Under the pieces are notes generated by a model. The model saw only the letters and a list, made by a program, of their open reading frames with translations, made no database searches and was not told where the DNA came from. Shown here one piece after another: positions 52,903 to 60,723 of a DNA stretch of 64,000 nt (position 1 is its first letter; every line of letters starts with the position of its first letter). The translations under genes were made by a program, and so were the position numbers. The DNA is from Aliivibrio sp. S4MY1 (GTDB taxonomy: Bacteria > Pseudomonadota > Gammaproteobacteria > Enterobacterales > Vibrionaceae): the NCBI RefSeq assembly GCF_028765545.1, contig NZ_JARACP010000016.1, positions 1-64,000 on the forward strand, written 5' to 3'.

Positions 52903-54273
52903 CTATTTTCCTTCTCTTGCTTGAAGTTGATATTGTACAAATGTGTCTGTTCCATCGCTTAAAGCAAGTAACTTCACTAATGAAATCATGTAATTAAATG
53001 ATGCTAATGAACGTTGCGTTTTAATACTTGCCAAATACAACTCCGCATCCACCACATCAAGTGAAGTCGATAGACCTTGTTTAAACCCTTTTTCTCTGAG
53101 TAATATATTTTCTTGTGCAAGCGCGATACTTGATGCTAAACCATAATATTCATCTATCGCTTGTAATGCTTCTCGGTATGTTTTTTCAACCAACAATGAA
53201 AGATCTTCTTTCGCCTGTTTTTTAAGATACTGTACTTGTTGAACTGCACTATGCGCCGCGGCAACTTTTTCTGAGCGCCCTTTATTATCTAATAGTGGAA
53301 CATTAACACCGACACCGACCATCCAATCTGGTGCTATTTCAGCAGATAAGCTGTCACCTTCATACAGATTATAGTTACCATATAAATAAACTTCAGGATA
53401 ATAGCTGCCTTTCTCCGCTTTTATTAAACTGCTCGCTTGCTTCTCTTTGGCATCTAAAAGGTCTAAACCTGGGTAAGTGGCTAATGTATTATCAATAAAA
53501 GCGGTCATTTCAGGTAATTTTTGATTGATAAACAACGGTGTTTCTGGCGTGATGTTTTCATTCATTTGCAACATGCTTCTTAATGCAGCACTGGCAATAT
53601 CTGAATTTTGTTGAGCTTTACGAAGGTCCACTTTTGCTTTGTCGTATGCAGCATCAGCTTGTAGACGCTCTACTTTCGCAATTTGTCCCTGTTGTTGGAG
53701 TTTAACCGCATTATCTCTGTGTTTTGCTAAGCCTTGCTCTACTTCGCTATAGGTTTTAACGACTTCATTAGCGAGAACGACACTAAAATAGTACTTAGCT
53801 AAATCTTCATAAGAGGCTTGTTGTTTCATTTTTAGCTGACTGCGTGCTTCGTCTGTTTTTCCTTCCGCTGCACTTTCAGCTGCAGAGATACGGCCACCAG
53901 TGAAGATTGGCCAAATCGCACGAATAGAACTAGTAAAAATATCACGTTCTGAAAGAGTTGATGTAATATTCGGTAATGGAATGGGTAAAACTGGTAATGA
54001 TACCCCTGTACTCTCAATAATTTGCTTTGAGGAAACCGTTACATCATCATCTAAATAAGTATAGTTAGCACTTAAGGTAATAGAAGGAAGATTAAGGTCA
54101 GAAGTGCCTGAGGCCAATGATTCCTGACGCTGAACATTCGCGCGCTCTGCAGCGATACCGTTATGATTGTTGAGTACATTTTTCCATGCGCTATCAAAAT
54201 CTACTGACTTAGCAGAAACAGACAAAGAAAGCAGCGTTGTTAATAATACAGATAGTCGTGAAATTTTAAGCAT
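52903..54273 (-). CDS. TolC-family outer-membrane efflux channel
   Basis: A 456-residue protein with a signal peptide (to VSA-KS) and two outer_membrane_efflux repeats of alternating coiled coil and beta strands: LPSITLSANYTYLDDDV, GRISAAESAAEGKTDEARSQ and QLQADAAYDKAKVDLRKAQQ-like helices, and YPEVYLYGNYNLYEGD. It forms the exit duct for the four-gene export system and is the first gene of the operon. Its ribosome binding site is GGAGGGG. A 16-base palindrome overlaps the predicted -10 element, so expression is probably repressed by a TetR-type regulator such as the neighbouring LuxT-like protein. Confidence 0.9.
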   Translation of the reverse strand: MLKISRLSVLLTTLLSLSVSAKSVDFDSAWKNVLNNHNGIAAERANVQRQESLASGTSDLNLPSITLSANYTYLDDDVTVSSKQIIESTGVSLPVLPIPLPNITSTLSERDIFTSSIRAIWPIFTGGRISAAESAAEGKTDEARSQLKMKQQASYEDLAKYYFSVVLANEVVKTYSEVEQGLAKHRDNAVKLQQQGQIAKVERLQADAAYDKAKVDLRKAQQNSDIASAALRSMLQMNENITPETPLFINQKLPEMTAFIDNTLATYPGLDLLDAKEKQASSLIKAEKGSYYPEVYLYGNYNLYEGDSLSAEIAPDWMVGVGVNVPLLDNKGRSEKVAAAHSAVQQVQYLKKQAKEDLSLLVEKTYREALQAIDEYYGLASSIALAQENILLREKGFKQGLSTSLDVVDAELYLASIKTQRSLASFNYMISLVKLLALSDGTDTFVQYQLQAREGK

Positions 54274-54289
54274 AACCCCTCCAGTAATC

Positions 54290-54305
54290 TAGAGTATATA
54301 CTCTA
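54290..54305. promoter_or_regulatory. Perfect 16-base palindrome over the efflux operon promoter
   Basis: TAGAGTATATACTCTA is a perfect palindrome 17 bases before the tolC-like start. On the minus strand, TTGCAC followed 18 bases later by TATACT looks like a sigma-70 promoter whose -10 lies inside the palindrome. This is a good operator candidate for a TetR-family dimer, possibly the adjacent LuxT-like protein. Confidence 0.6.
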
Positions 54306-54326
54306 ACTGGTTCCATGTGCAAAAAA

Positions 54327-54353
54327 AAAGCTTACCGTTGTGGGTAAGCTTTT
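54327..54353 (-). terminator. Terminator of luxT
   Basis: AAAAGCTTACC and GGTAAGCTTTT (54343-54353) form an 11-base stem. On the minus strand it is followed by nine T residues, ending luxT transcription just before the efflux promoter. Confidence 0.85.
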
Positions 54354-54370
54354 AATTATAGTAGATAATT

Positions 54371-54832
54371 TTATTTTGTCATGCGGATCAAAGATAGACC
54401 AATAAGCCATTCTAGATCTTTACGGCTTTCTTCACCGTATAAGTCTTCAACCATGCCATATAAACGATCGATACCATTGCGAGCAAATTCGTGTGCATTT
54501 GCAGAAGTAACGATATGGTGGAATAAAAGACGTAAGATAGCTCGGAATTGCTCGTCTTCTAAAGATGAAATCCAGCTATCGATAAATGCTTGCTTATCAC
54601 CTTGCATTTCTAAACGTTCTGCAAATAAGCGGAAAATACGGCCGTCTAATGCAGCTGTAAAATCAGTTTTCTTTGGAAAGTGATGACTGATCCCTGTTCT
54701 TGACACACCAGTTTGTTGGCTTAGTGTCGTATATGACATCTTGTCATAGCCTAAGCGTAATAGTTGATCAATAACCGCATCCATAATTTTCTGGATGGTG
54801 ATTTCAGTATCTTCTTTACTTCTTTTTGGCAT
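54371..54832 (-). CDS. luxT: LuxT-like TetR-family regulator
   Basis: A 153-residue TetR-family protein beginning MPKRSKEDTEITIQKIMDAV, with the helix-turn-helix YTTLSQQTGVSRTGISHHFP (about residues 33-52) and ending GLSLIRMTK. The N-terminus and length match what I remember of LuxT/SwrT, a vibrio regulator of luminescence and quorum-sensing small RNAs and, in relatives, of swarming. The short C-terminal domain means a small ligand pocket. It lies just upstream of, and in the same direction as, the efflux operon but is separated by a terminator. An inverted repeat, AATTAAC-ATTAG-GTTAATT, lies upstream of its start (54890-54908). Confidence 0.75.
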   Translation of the reverse strand: MPKRSKEDTEITIQKIMDAVIDQLLRLGYDKMSYTTLSQQTGVSRTGISHHFPKKTDFTAALDGRIFRLFAERLEMQGDKQAFIDSWISSLEDEQFRAILRLLFHHIVTSANAHEFARNGIDRLYGMVEDLYGEESRKDLEWLIGLSLIRMTK

Positions 54833-55282
54833 AATAAAACTCTTCTAATGTGGTTAGTCCATTAAGAAATCAATCGTAAAAATTAACGAAATTAACATTA
54901 GGTTAATTTATAAGATTCAACTCCATTTGTATAATATTTTTATGATATTTCACACGATAAACGTAGTATAGCACTCTGGCCGTCACAGCACTCTCAAAAT
55001 TAAGAATCGCGATTGTAACGAAATGTCAGTTGCTGTTTAAATGTGACTTAACAGCATTCTGCGTTATACAGTATGGAAATACAATATTTTACGCCTAATT
55101 CTGACAAAGAATTGTCATAAAGGTTCATTTTTTGGGATTTTCGTCTCAAGTGTCGATACTGATACATAAATGATATGCAATTGTTATCTTTGCGTTTCTT
55201 CTTTACGTTCATTTTCCGAGAGGGTTTTCTTAACCATGGAAACATAGTATAACGTCTGTATATTTATTGTGGAGATAAAATA
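54833..55282. promoter_or_regulatory. Divergent noncoding region between luxT and the yfcZ-like gene
   Basis: 450 bases without a convincing gene. AATTAAC (54890-54896) and GTTAATT (54902-54908) form a 7-base inverted repeat likely to lie in the luxT promoter or leader. GACAA-AGAA-TTGTC near 55102 is a short inverted repeat. A ribosome binding site TGGAG precedes the yfcZ-like start. The long luxT upstream region suggests regulated expression. Confidence 0.4.
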
Positions 55283-55579
55283 ATGACTACTGAAGTAGAA
55301 CAAAATGTACCATGCGATGCTTGTGGATGTAGTGCTGAGATGGGCTTTGTGATTAAAGAAGGTGATGATGTTGCAGAAGTAAGCATCTTCGCTAACAATA
55401 AAGCGCAATTAGAAGCGGAATTTGCTAATTACTTATCTTTAGCAAAAGAAGTATGTGATGAAGTTGAGTACAGTATTGAACTGACTAACGATGAGAAAGA
55501 ACTTCACGCTCGCTTGAAATTCTCTTGTAGTGCAGAAAAACTGATTTACGAACTAAAGACTCGCTCTCTTAGAAAATAA
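55283..55579 (+). CDS. YfcZ/YiiS-family protein
   Basis: A 98-residue protein of the DUF406/YfcZ family. An N-terminal CDACGCSAEMGF segment carries three cysteines (C14, C17, C19). A helical body (NNKAQLEAEFANYLSLAKEV) and a beta-rich end (ELHARLKFSCSAEKLIYELK) follow. The function is unknown. ATG 55283 has ribosome binding site TGGAG. It is a single-gene unit closed by a hairpin. Confidence 0.88.
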   Translation: MTTEVEQNVPCDACGCSAEMGFVIKEGDDVAEVSIFANNKAQLEAEFANYLSLAKEVCDEVEYSIELTNDEKELHARLKFSCSAEKLIYELKTRSLRK

Positions 55580-55604
55580 TCGATTATATTGTAGATAATA
55601 AAGA

Positions 55605-55636
55605 AAAAAGGCCCTCACGTTGAGAGCCTTTTTATT
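55605..55636. terminator. Terminator between yfcZ-like and csp genes
   Basis: AAAAAGGCCCTCA pairs with TGAGAGCCTTTTT with a single mismatch around CGT, flanked by A and T runs. It can serve both converging genes. Confidence 0.85.
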
Positions 55637-55648
55637 AATATCTTGGTA

Positions 55649-55855
55649 CTAAGCAGGTTGGATATTGCTTGCTTGAGGGCCTTTAGGGCCTTGCTCAACA
55701 TCAAAAGTTACTGCTTGGCCTTCTTTCAACGTTTTGAAACCGTCTGATTGAATTGCACTGAAATGAGCGAACACATCAGGTCCGTTCTCTTGAGCGATAA
55801 AACCAAAACCTTTCTCTTCGTTAAACCATTTTACAGTACCAGTCGCTTTAGACAT
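55649..55855 (-). CDS. CspA-family cold-shock domain protein
   Basis: A 68-residue cold-shock domain. It contains [16 protein letters not shown] (with RNP1 KGFGFI), DVFAHFSAI (RNP2 VFAHF) and a C-terminal [10 protein letters not shown]. It binds single-stranded RNA or DNA and acts as an RNA chaperone. Which paralogue it is cannot be told from this window. The ribosome binding site is AAGGAG. The 179-base upstream region contains TTCGG-N10-CCGAA at 55888-55907, a small leader hairpin of the sort seen in csp messages. Cold induction is possible but not shown. Confidence 0.93.
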   Translation of the reverse strand: MSKATGTVKWFNEEKGFGFIAQENGPDVFAHFSAIQSDGFKTLKEGQAVTFDVEQGPKGPQASNIQPA

Positions 55856-56034
55856 TACGTCTCCTTACCTTTAATTAAATTTTTCACTTCGGCACTTAGA
55901 TACCGAATTTCACTATATCAAATGTGTTTTCATAATAAAAACGTAAAAACAGGACTCATATCACTGTTCTAAATTAAACTTATTTAAGATGTGGTCGATA
56001 CAGTGTCAAGCCATTACTACAAAGTTATTTATCT

Positions 56035-56649
56035 ATGCCTAAAACTACTATTGCTCTCTTTACTCTTATCTTTACGGCCTTGGTCCCTTTTTCAGCTCCA
56101 GCTGAAATGTTAAATAAACATCGACTCATTAATCATATAGATAGCTATGGAAATATCAGCTTACGTAATACTAATTACACTGAACTCCCTGATAATTTAG
56201 AGCTCAAAGGTGATGTGAACCTTGCGAATAGTAAAATAAAAAAACTGCCTAAAGGTTTGGTAGTTAATGGTGATCTAAACTTAGCAAATACCGTAATTAA
56301 GAACATTCCTAAAGGCACTCAAGTAAAGGGCTACTTGAATTTAGCTGGAACCACTCAACTTAAACGCTATACCAGAGGCATTAAAGTCGCAGGCTTTATT
56401 AATTTTGCAGGGTCAGGACTCACTGAACTCCCTCCGCGTTTAAAAGTAAACGGCGATCTAAGTGTAATACGAACACCATTAAAAACATTACCAAGACAAC
56501 TTGTAGTGAAAGGCAATCTATTCCTTGGCCACTCACAAATTACGTCACTTCCTGATGATCTCGTGGTTAATGGTAATATTTATTTGGGTGGCAGACCTAT
56601 TACGGTTTTTCCTGAAAGCATAAAAGTAGATGGTTATATTTTTAAGTAG
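56035..56649 (+). CDS. Secreted protein of eight 20-residue repeats (solenoid)
   Basis: A 204-residue protein with a signal peptide (to PAE near residue 24). The remainder is a regular array of 20-residue units with consensus G-D/N-L-x-L-x-x-T-x-I-x-x-L-P-x-x-L-x-V-x. Examples are GDVNLANSKIKKLPKGLVVN, GDLSVIRTPLKTLPRQLVVK and GNLFLGHSQITSLPDDLVVN, ending in GYIFK. About eight units are present, the fourth being irregular (GTTQLKRYTRG). The pattern suggests a compact beta-solenoid related to LP-type leucine-rich repeats. I do not recognise a characterised relative. It has no lipobox or membrane anchor, so it is periplasmic or secreted. Confidence 0.75.
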   Translation: MPKTTIALFTLIFTALVPFSAPAEMLNKHRLINHIDSYGNISLRNTNYTELPDNLELKGDVNLANSKIKKLPKGLVVNGDLNLANTVIKNIPKGTQVKGYLNLAGTTQLKRYTRGIKVAGFINFAGSGLTELPPRLKVNGDLSVIRTPLKTLPRQLVVKGNLFLGHSQITSLPDDLVVNGNIYLGGRPITVFPESIKVDGYIFK

Positions 56650-56687
56650 TATTACAATAGCCAGATATTTCTTCTCTAGGCTTAATC

Positions 56688-57611
56688 ATGTTAGATAATC
56701 TACATCAAATGGTAATCTTTGCGATGGTAGCAAATGAGTTAAACTTTACTCGTGCTGCTGAAAAACTTGGTATATCCAAATCGCACGTATCTAAACAAAT
56801 TAAAGCGCTAGAAACTCGTTTAGATTGCCAACTTGTTCAACGTAATAACCGCTCGGTCTCTATTACGGAGCTTGGTCATCAGTATGCTGAGTACTGTCAA
56901 AAGCTGGTAGATACTGCTTATGAAGCTGATGCCCTATTAGATGCTCATCATGGGCGTATTTCTGGCGTATTTAAAGTTGGTATCGCTCAGTCTTTTGGTA
57001 ATAGTCACATTATTCATGCATTAGCTGAATTCCAGGCACATTTTCCAGATGTAGAATTGGAAGTTAGTTTATTTGATCATAAACCTAAATTACTTGAAGA
57101 CGGTTTAGATTGCTGGATAGCAATTCATGATGATATTCCTGAAGGCATGGTGGCTAGGAAAATTGCAGATTGTCGCTTTATTGTTGCAGCCTCTCCAAGC
57201 TACATTAAAGAGAATGGTTTACCGTTGCGTCCAGCTGAATTAGCACGGCATAAATGCATTACTTATCATAGTAGTGAGCGACGTTTTAATGAGTGGGAAT
57301 TTACTCGCGATGGTGTTCATCAAGTGGTTAAAGTACAAAGTATTTTTAAGATAGATAACGCTTCTGCTATTTTAGATGCAACTAAAGCGGGGGCTGGCAT
57401 TGCGTATTTAGCTAGCTATTTACTTGAAGATGAATTTGAAAATGGTAGTTTGATTCAAATATTAAATGAGTGGCAAGCCGATATGGAGCTACCCATTTAT
57501 GCGGTTTATCCTCGACGCCAACATTTGCCACCAAAAGTGCGTACCTTCATTGACTTTTTATCCCAACAAGTGGGTAATCCTCCTCATTGGGATAAAAAGC
57601 TTTTTAATTGA
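56688..57611 (+). CDS. LysR-family transcriptional regulator
   Basis: A 307-residue regulator. The winged helix (1-60) has NFTRAAEKLGISKSHVSKQI and the typical second element CQLVQRNNRSVSITELG. The effector domain (about 90-300) follows, with FKVGIAQSFGNSHIIHALAE and a conserved AGAGIAYLASYLLEDEF. Ligand and targets are unknown; the CrgA-like layout suggests control of a small-molecule response. It lies 38 bases after the solenoid gene on the same strand and converges with the acyltransferase gene. The close spacing raises the possibility that the solenoid and regulator genes share transcripts. Confidence 0.9.
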   Translation: MLDNLHQMVIFAMVANELNFTRAAEKLGISKSHVSKQIKALETRLDCQLVQRNNRSVSITELGHQYAEYCQKLVDTAYEADALLDAHHGRISGVFKVGIAQSFGNSHIIHALAEFQAHFPDVELEVSLFDHKPKLLEDGLDCWIAIHDDIPEGMVARKIADCRFIVAASPSYIKENGLPLRPAELARHKCITYHSSERRFNEWEFTRDGVHQVVKVQSIFKIDNASAILDATKAGAGIAYLASYLLEDEFENGSLIQILNEWQADMELPIYAVYPRRQHLPPKVRTFIDFLSQQVGNPPHWDKKLFN

Positions 57612-57620
57612 ACCCCTTAC

Positions 57621-58724
57621 TTATCCTGCGTTCTTAACTGGATTTGCGTAAAGCGCACGTAAAAATGGCTGCTCTTCTGCTGTTAAGTGTGACAATTTTT
57701 CTTCTAGTTCACGTTTAACTTCAGAAGTGACTTCTTCTGATTCACTGTTGGCAGCGGCGTAATTCATTGGGAATAAACGATAGCCTTGGGTAATTTCTTT
57801 GTCCATGACTGCTGCCAGTTCATCAGCCGTTTCTGGCGCCGAGGTGACAACGCCACCAAAGTGAATATGTATGCGTTTCTTATTACCGATAATCCCTTTG
57901 ATGATGCTATCAATATCTTCAAACTCCCCTTTTTCGTAAGAGCCTAAGGTAGCCACTGCATTTAATTCTTTGGCTTTTTGAATATCTAACGGGTCATTTT
58001 CATAAGAGATAGAAACAGGAACAATTTTCAAATCATTCATATAATCAGAAAAAGCTTCTTTGCGCTTGCGCCCTTCTACATGAAACATTTTTAAAATAGC
58101 AGGATCAGTAAAATCGTTACCGTCTTTTGCTCGCCCTTCTTTTTGAGCAATCCAAATAGAGTTATTGGTTTCCAAAGAGTGCTTGATATATGAAGATAGT
58201 TCACCTAACGCTTTTAGCATTTGACGTGGTGCTTTTGCTGAACGTTTAACAATAAAACTTTTGTTAAGTTTCATCAGCTCAGTACTGCACGCTTTCTTTA
58301 ATAAGTTATCACCAATGGCAATTCTTACGGTTTGCATATGATTATTATATAGCACCCAATTCATCAACGCTGGGTCCATGGCGATATCACGGTGATTAGA
58401 CACAAACAAATACGCTTGTTTTGGGTCTAATTTATCTAATCCAGAGTACGTAATGCCATCGGTGGTTTTTTTGACCGTTTTATTTAAGTAGGTTGCTACA
58501 TTTAACTGAACGTCTTCTACTGTTGTTATTTTAGACAGTGATTTACGTAGTTTGTAACGCAGTAACGGTGCTAATAACCAAAATAAAAACTTAGAAGCAG
58601 ACGGAAACTTATAGTGAAGAATCGCTGTAATGAATTCATCATCAGAAATTAATCGCTCAATAGCGGCAGGAACTTCATCATCATTGTAAGGGCGAATTTC
58701 TTGATAGATATCTTGTGTGGTCAT
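57621..58724 (-). CDS. PlsC-like glycerolipid acyltransferase
   Basis: About 367 residues from ATG 58724 (an in-frame TTG at 58745 adds seven). The acyltransferase signature NHRDIAMDPAL (an N-H-x4-D form of the HX4D motif, about residue 110) is followed by a conserved KRSAKAPRQMLKALGELSSY and the glutamate/glycine motif EGRAKDGNDFTDPAI. These define the PlsC/LPLAT group, which moves acyl chains onto glycerolipids. Hydrophobic residues near 45-58 may anchor it to the membrane face. It is longer than PlsC, so it may be a vibrio-specific variant. It converges with the LysR gene. Confidence 0.82.
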   Translation of the reverse strand: MTTQDIYQEIRPYNDDEVPAAIERLISDDEFITAILHYKFPSASKFLFWLLAPLLRYKLRKSLSKITTVEDVQLNVATYLNKTVKKTTDGITYSGLDKLDPKQAYLFVSNHRDIAMDPALMNWVLYNNHMQTVRIAIGDNLLKKACSTELMKLNKSFIVKRSAKAPRQMLKALGELSSYIKHSLETNNSIWIAQKEGRAKDGNDFTDPAILKMFHVEGRKRKEAFSDYMNDLKIVPVSISYENDPLDIQKAKELNAVATLGSYEKGEFEDIDSIIKGIIGNKKRIHIHFGGVVTSAPETADELAAVMDKEITQGYRLFPMNYAAANSESEEVTSEVKRELEEKLSHLTAEEQPFLRALYANPVKNAG

Positions 58725-58905
58725 GTTTGGACTTCTGGTTACCAAAAAAGGAAGTAGCGCGTATTCTACTTGATTTTATTCCAGTTGTACGTGATCAATT
58801 AAAGAGGTCGTACCATTGGTCATAAAATATCGCCGTAATTGATGAGAATCCGTTGATTTTTAGATAAAAACCAGTAGAGTTACGGGCTTCAAATCAGAGG
58901 TAGCT

Positions 58906-59523
58906 ATGAAAAACGCAATTACGTTTCAGTCAGGAACACATTCACACCTTCTTTATACGGCAAGAAAAAAGAAGAATCATTATGAGTTGATTTCCGTGCA
59001 AACTGGAGCCGTACTTATTCGCCTTGGTAAATGGGAATATCTAGTGTTGCCTGGTGAATTGTTTTGGATACCTTTTGATGCTCTATCATCAATGACGATT
59101 GTTCCTAACTCTACATTATCTACATTAATGTTCTCAATTCGCACACGTGAAGCGCTACCTACTCAAGGTGGCTATATCACCTCAACACCTCTACTTTCAG
59201 CGGGTTTTGATAAACTTCAAGCAATAGCGATGACTGAAAATGCCAAACAGCATTTATTGTACGTAATGCAAGATGAGTTATTAGAAGCGTCACCTCATAC
59301 GGATCTATCTCCAGAATCACAGCATATCAATACTTACTTATCTCAATTATCTGAAAATAAAGAGATAAAGCATAGCCAGGTTTCTCCTGATATGATGATG
59401 ACATTGAAAGTAAGAGAAGCGGATAAAATGCGTAAATCAGGTGCTAAGAATAGTATGATTGCAGAGCGCTATTTTTCAGGAAATATTGCGTTACTAGAGC
59501 AAGCTTACACTTTATTGGATTAA
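58906..59523 (+). CDS. AraC-type cupin sensor protein without a recognisable HTH
   Basis: A 205-residue protein whose first 110 residues resemble the arabinose-binding-like cupin half of AraC regulators: LLYTARKKKNHYELISVQTG, LVLPGELFWIPFDALSSMTI. The usual double helix-turn-helix is missing. The last 40 residues (LKVREADKMRKSGAKNSMIA, ERYFSGNIALLEQAYTLLD) form a helical stretch that might hold one degenerate DNA-binding motif. No signal peptide. The start ATG 58906 follows AGAGGTAG. It may be a ligand-binding partner or a shortened regulator. I cannot name a function. Confidence 0.6.
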   Translation: MKNAITFQSGTHSHLLYTARKKKNHYELISVQTGAVLIRLGKWEYLVLPGELFWIPFDALSSMTIVPNSTLSTLMFSIRTREALPTQGGYITSTPLLSAGFDKLQAIAMTENAKQHLLYVMQDELLEASPHTDLSPESQHINTYLSQLSENKEIKHSQVSPDMMMTLKVREADKMRKSGAKNSMIAERYFSGNIALLEQAYTLLD

Positions 59524-59548
59524 CGCATTATACGAACCGAGCTTAGTT

Positions 59549-60061
59549 CTATTGAAATGGAATTTCCAGCTGCATGAACAGTTGGTCATCAGCGCGATCA
59601 TGCCAACGGTAATCAATTCGAAAACGGGTATTCTTGCCCTTTTCTTCTCCACCAAAGGCTAAGCTTAATTGTAGTCCATGGCTTTCCAACCATTCACCAT
59701 AAGAATCAAATTCTTCAATTTTTTTATCGTAATACTCTTCGGGTTGCCATACGGTAAAGCCTACCGCACTATCACTAAGGTAACCGGTTAGTAAAGGATC
59801 ATCCCCTGTACTGTAAGCCCATTTATCCCAAAATCCTTCTTCCATAACGTCTGACTTTATGTTTTCTGTTATTTCTGTTAACTGATAAATAAACTGATTC
59901 ACCTCAAATAAAGGAATAAGACATTTTGAGTTTGATGAATAAATTTGACGAGAGTAGTTATCATAGCTTTCTTGTAGACAAGTCGAGTTATCCTTGGCAA
60001 TTAAATCCATGGACATAGTTGTTGTTAATAAACTGATTATAGCGACTTGTTTCTTCATCAT
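59549..60061 (-). CDS. Secreted hypothetical protein
   Basis: A 170-residue protein with a signal peptide (to LIA-KD near residue 23). The mature part has two cysteines (C29 and C47) that could pair, an acidic aromatic middle (GFWDKWAYSTGDD, EEYYDKKIEEFDSYGEW) and an amphipathic beta-rich end (RFRIDYRWHDRADDQLFMQL, then EIPFQ). The last feature could suggest a barrel strand or simple beta fold. I do not recognise a family. It starts 2 bases after the nadD-like stop, so the two are cotranscribed, but the products need not be related. Confidence 0.6.
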   Translation of the reverse strand: MMKKQVAIISLLTTTMSMDLIAKDNSTCLQESYDNYSRQIYSSNSKCLIPLFEVNQFIYQLTEITENIKSDVMEEGFWDKWAYSTGDDPLLTGYLSDSAVGFTVWQPEEYYDKKIEEFDSYGEWLESHGLQLSLAFGGEEKGKNTRFRIDYRWHDRADDQLFMQLEIPFQ

Positions 60062-60063
60062 GA

Positions 60064-60576
60064 CTACTCGTATAAATGGTGTGCCTTTATGTAAAGTTGG
60101 ACACCTTGTGTTGTTAAGTGAGTAATGTCCTCACCTTTTTTTATTGCGTTTCGTATATCAGTACTTCTGACAGGAAGTGTTTCAGGGCAAGCCATTACAT
60201 TCCAGCGTTTTACTATCTCATCGGCATTTGAAAACTTGTCAAACTTAAGTAAGTTGTCTGGTCCGATGATAAAGGTTATATCGGCCTCTTTATTCAATTC
60301 TTGAAGCTTTTTTAATAAAGAAAAAGTAGTCACGCTTTGCTCTGGAACATACAGTTCTTTTTCAATCAGCGATATTTCAACCTTGTTAAGGGATAAGTCG
60401 TTAATAAAAGCAGAGACCATCTCTATTCTGTCTTCATAAGAAAGCATTTTTTTCCCCCAGGCATGTGAAATGCTAGGAACTAATAACACTTTATCATAGT
60501 GAGTTAAACGCTCAATGACACTTTTGTGGCCTAATGATGGTGGGTTAAATGCGCTACCAAATACAGCAATATTCAT
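60064..60576 (-). CDS. Nicotinate-nucleotide adenylyltransferase-like protein
   Basis: About 170 residues from ATG 60576, chosen because it gives the standard beginning MNIAVFGSAFNPPSLGHKSV. The longer in-frame start at 60612 adds twelve unrelated residues. The nucleotidyltransferase motif GSAFNPPSLGH (G-x-F-N-P-x-x-x-G-H) is intact. The second signature RSTDIRNAI near residue 140 is also present, as is IGPDNLLKF. Such enzymes transfer AMP to nicotinate mononucleotide in NAD synthesis. It is shorter than E. coli NadD and may be a second copy. It is divergent from nadE across 147 bases, supporting an NAD role. Confidence 0.82.
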   Translation of the reverse strand: MNIAVFGSAFNPPSLGHKSVIERLTHYDKVLLVPSISHAWGKKMLSYEDRIEMVSAFINDLSLNKVEISLIEKELYVPEQSVTTFSLLKKLQELNKEADITFIIGPDNLLKFDKFSNADEIVKRWNVMACPETLPVRSTDIRNAIKKGEDITHLTTQGVQLYIKAHHLYE

Positions 60577-60723
60577 GACTTTTCTCTTATTAACGGCATT
60601 ATTAGTTAGCATAAGTGAAAATTTTGTCGATGGCTATCCTATAACACTATTAGGCTGTTATTAATTGTGTAAATTCAGTATGATTATTAAATTAACTGCC
60701 AACTGTCTCAATAGAGTAAAGGA

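Noticed and set aside
49696-54273. Efflux operon as exporter of the giant protein
   Set aside because: It lies over 35 kb away, lacks a protein-type ABC ATPase and peptidase, and the giant protein has its own signal peptide.
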